In this document: positions 44,939 through 45,335 of the stretch, piece by piece
Position numbering within the stretch: position 1 is the first letter of the stretch
How the letters are laid out: each line of letters begins with the position of its first letter
The notes under the pieces: generated by a model
The model's input: the letters and a program-made list of their open reading frames with translations, nothing else
Told to the model about the DNA's origin: nothing
Databases searched by the model: none
Assembly (NCBI GenBank): GCA_022824005.1
Contig: JAJEBG010000018.1
Location: 1-45,335, forward strand
From: Paracoccaceae bacterium
GTDB taxonomy: Bacteria; Pseudomonadota; Alphaproteobacteria; Rhodobacterales; Rhodobacteraceae
Length of the DNA: 45,335 bases
Direction: 5' to 3'
Position numbers and translations under genes: made by a program

Positions 44939-45335
44939 ATGTTGACAGAGTGTAACGGCACGCCGATCGTTTTTCAAGCCCACGGCCGTCGCGAAGTGAC
45001 GGCGATCTTCGACGGTGGACGGCTTTCATCGGACGGCGGGGCGCTGCTCCTGCGGGAGGCCGACAACGTGTTTGGCGTGACCGGCCGGCTCGCGGAATGT
45101 TTCTCGGATCATCGCGACCCCGAGCGCAGCGAGCACGAGTTGGTCTGTCTCGTCGCGCAGCGGGTCATGGCGATCGCTCTGGGGTACGAGGATCTCAACG
45201 ATCACGACCAGCTGCGCGACGACAGCGTGCTGGCGCTGGCCGTCGGCCGTGGCGACATCACCGGCGCGTCCGGCTGTTATTTGACCACACCACTGGCCAT
45301 GTCGCAGATTTGCAACCCAGCTTCACCGTTCCCGT
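44939..45335 (+). mobile_element. IS1380-family transposase, 5' part
   Basis: ATG 44939 (GGGAGGGCGGAACCC upstream) opens a frame with the IS1380 N-terminal pattern: IFDGGRLSSDGGALLLREAD, CFSDHRDPERSEHELV and ALGYEDLNDHDQLRDD. It is far richer in G and C than the genes before it, as expected of recently arrived DNA. After residue 110 (about 45269) the translation no longer follows the family (AGKSTLNRLE is expected) although no stop occurs. The copy may therefore be cut or fused to other DNA there, before the window ends. The terminal inverted repeat was not located. The 276 bases before it (44663-44938) show no gene. Confidence 0.8.

Overview
The window looks like chromosomal DNA of an alphaproteobacterium, probably marine or host-associated. 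Pointers are the hrcA-grpE block beside divergent rph-rdgB-hemW, the dnaK-dnaJ pair behind an RpoH-type promoter of alphaproteobacterial form (CTTG-N17-CCTAT), tRNA-Trp next to secE, an ImuB Y-family protein, a DUF1244 protein, and a sulfolactate/sulfopyruvate gene set (slcC-comDE) typical of bacteria that use marine organosulfonates. Both edges carry GC-rich mobile DNA: the last two domains of a group II intron on the left and the start of an IS1380-type transposase on the right. Several genes are broken or shortened (glycosyltransferase, ankyrin protein, RNase R), and two normally conserved blocks are cut short (secE without nusG, pheS without pheT). This suggests a genome that is rearranging and decaying, as symbiont genomes often do. 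That lifestyle reading is inference.

Layout. 1-830: group II intron end and a frameshifted GT4 glycosyltransferase remnant. 891-4215: a lone imuB, a gene-poor gap, and a DEDDh exonuclease-BRCT protein. 4373-11664: a visibly more A/T-rich accessory island and the most interesting part of the window. It has two divergent arms sharing a 149-base control region. The left arm encodes a radical SAM enzyme and a GHKL (Hsp90-like) ATPase. The right arm encodes a ParB-like protein, a small PD-(D/E)XK nuclease-like protein, an SNF2 helicase and a second, related ParB-like protein. I do not recognise this combination as a named system; a DNA-modification or anti-phage role is a hypothesis. 11665-13760: structured intergenic DNA, an ankyrin pseudogene and a MltB-type lytic transglycosylase.

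13753-18335 (minus): shortened RNase R, DUF1244 protein, pheS, rplT, rpmI, secE, tRNA-Trp. 18387-25760 (minus): hypothetical protein, yhaN-yhaO (SMC-like ATPase plus Mre11-like nuclease), pyruvate kinase, alkB. 25797-31159 (plus): heat-shock promoter, dnaK, dnaJ, then slcC-comD-comE, which would take (S)-sulfolactate through sulfopyruvate to sulfoacetaldehyde. 31405-38581: mutS, grpE and hrcA on the minus strand, then rph-rdgB-hemW. 39097-44662: an AhpD-like protein, an OmpA-domain envelope protein, a small secreted protein, an NDUFA9-like oxidoreductase, an aquaporin and an orphan TPP-dependent carboligase-like enzyme. The IS1380-type transposase fragment closes the window.
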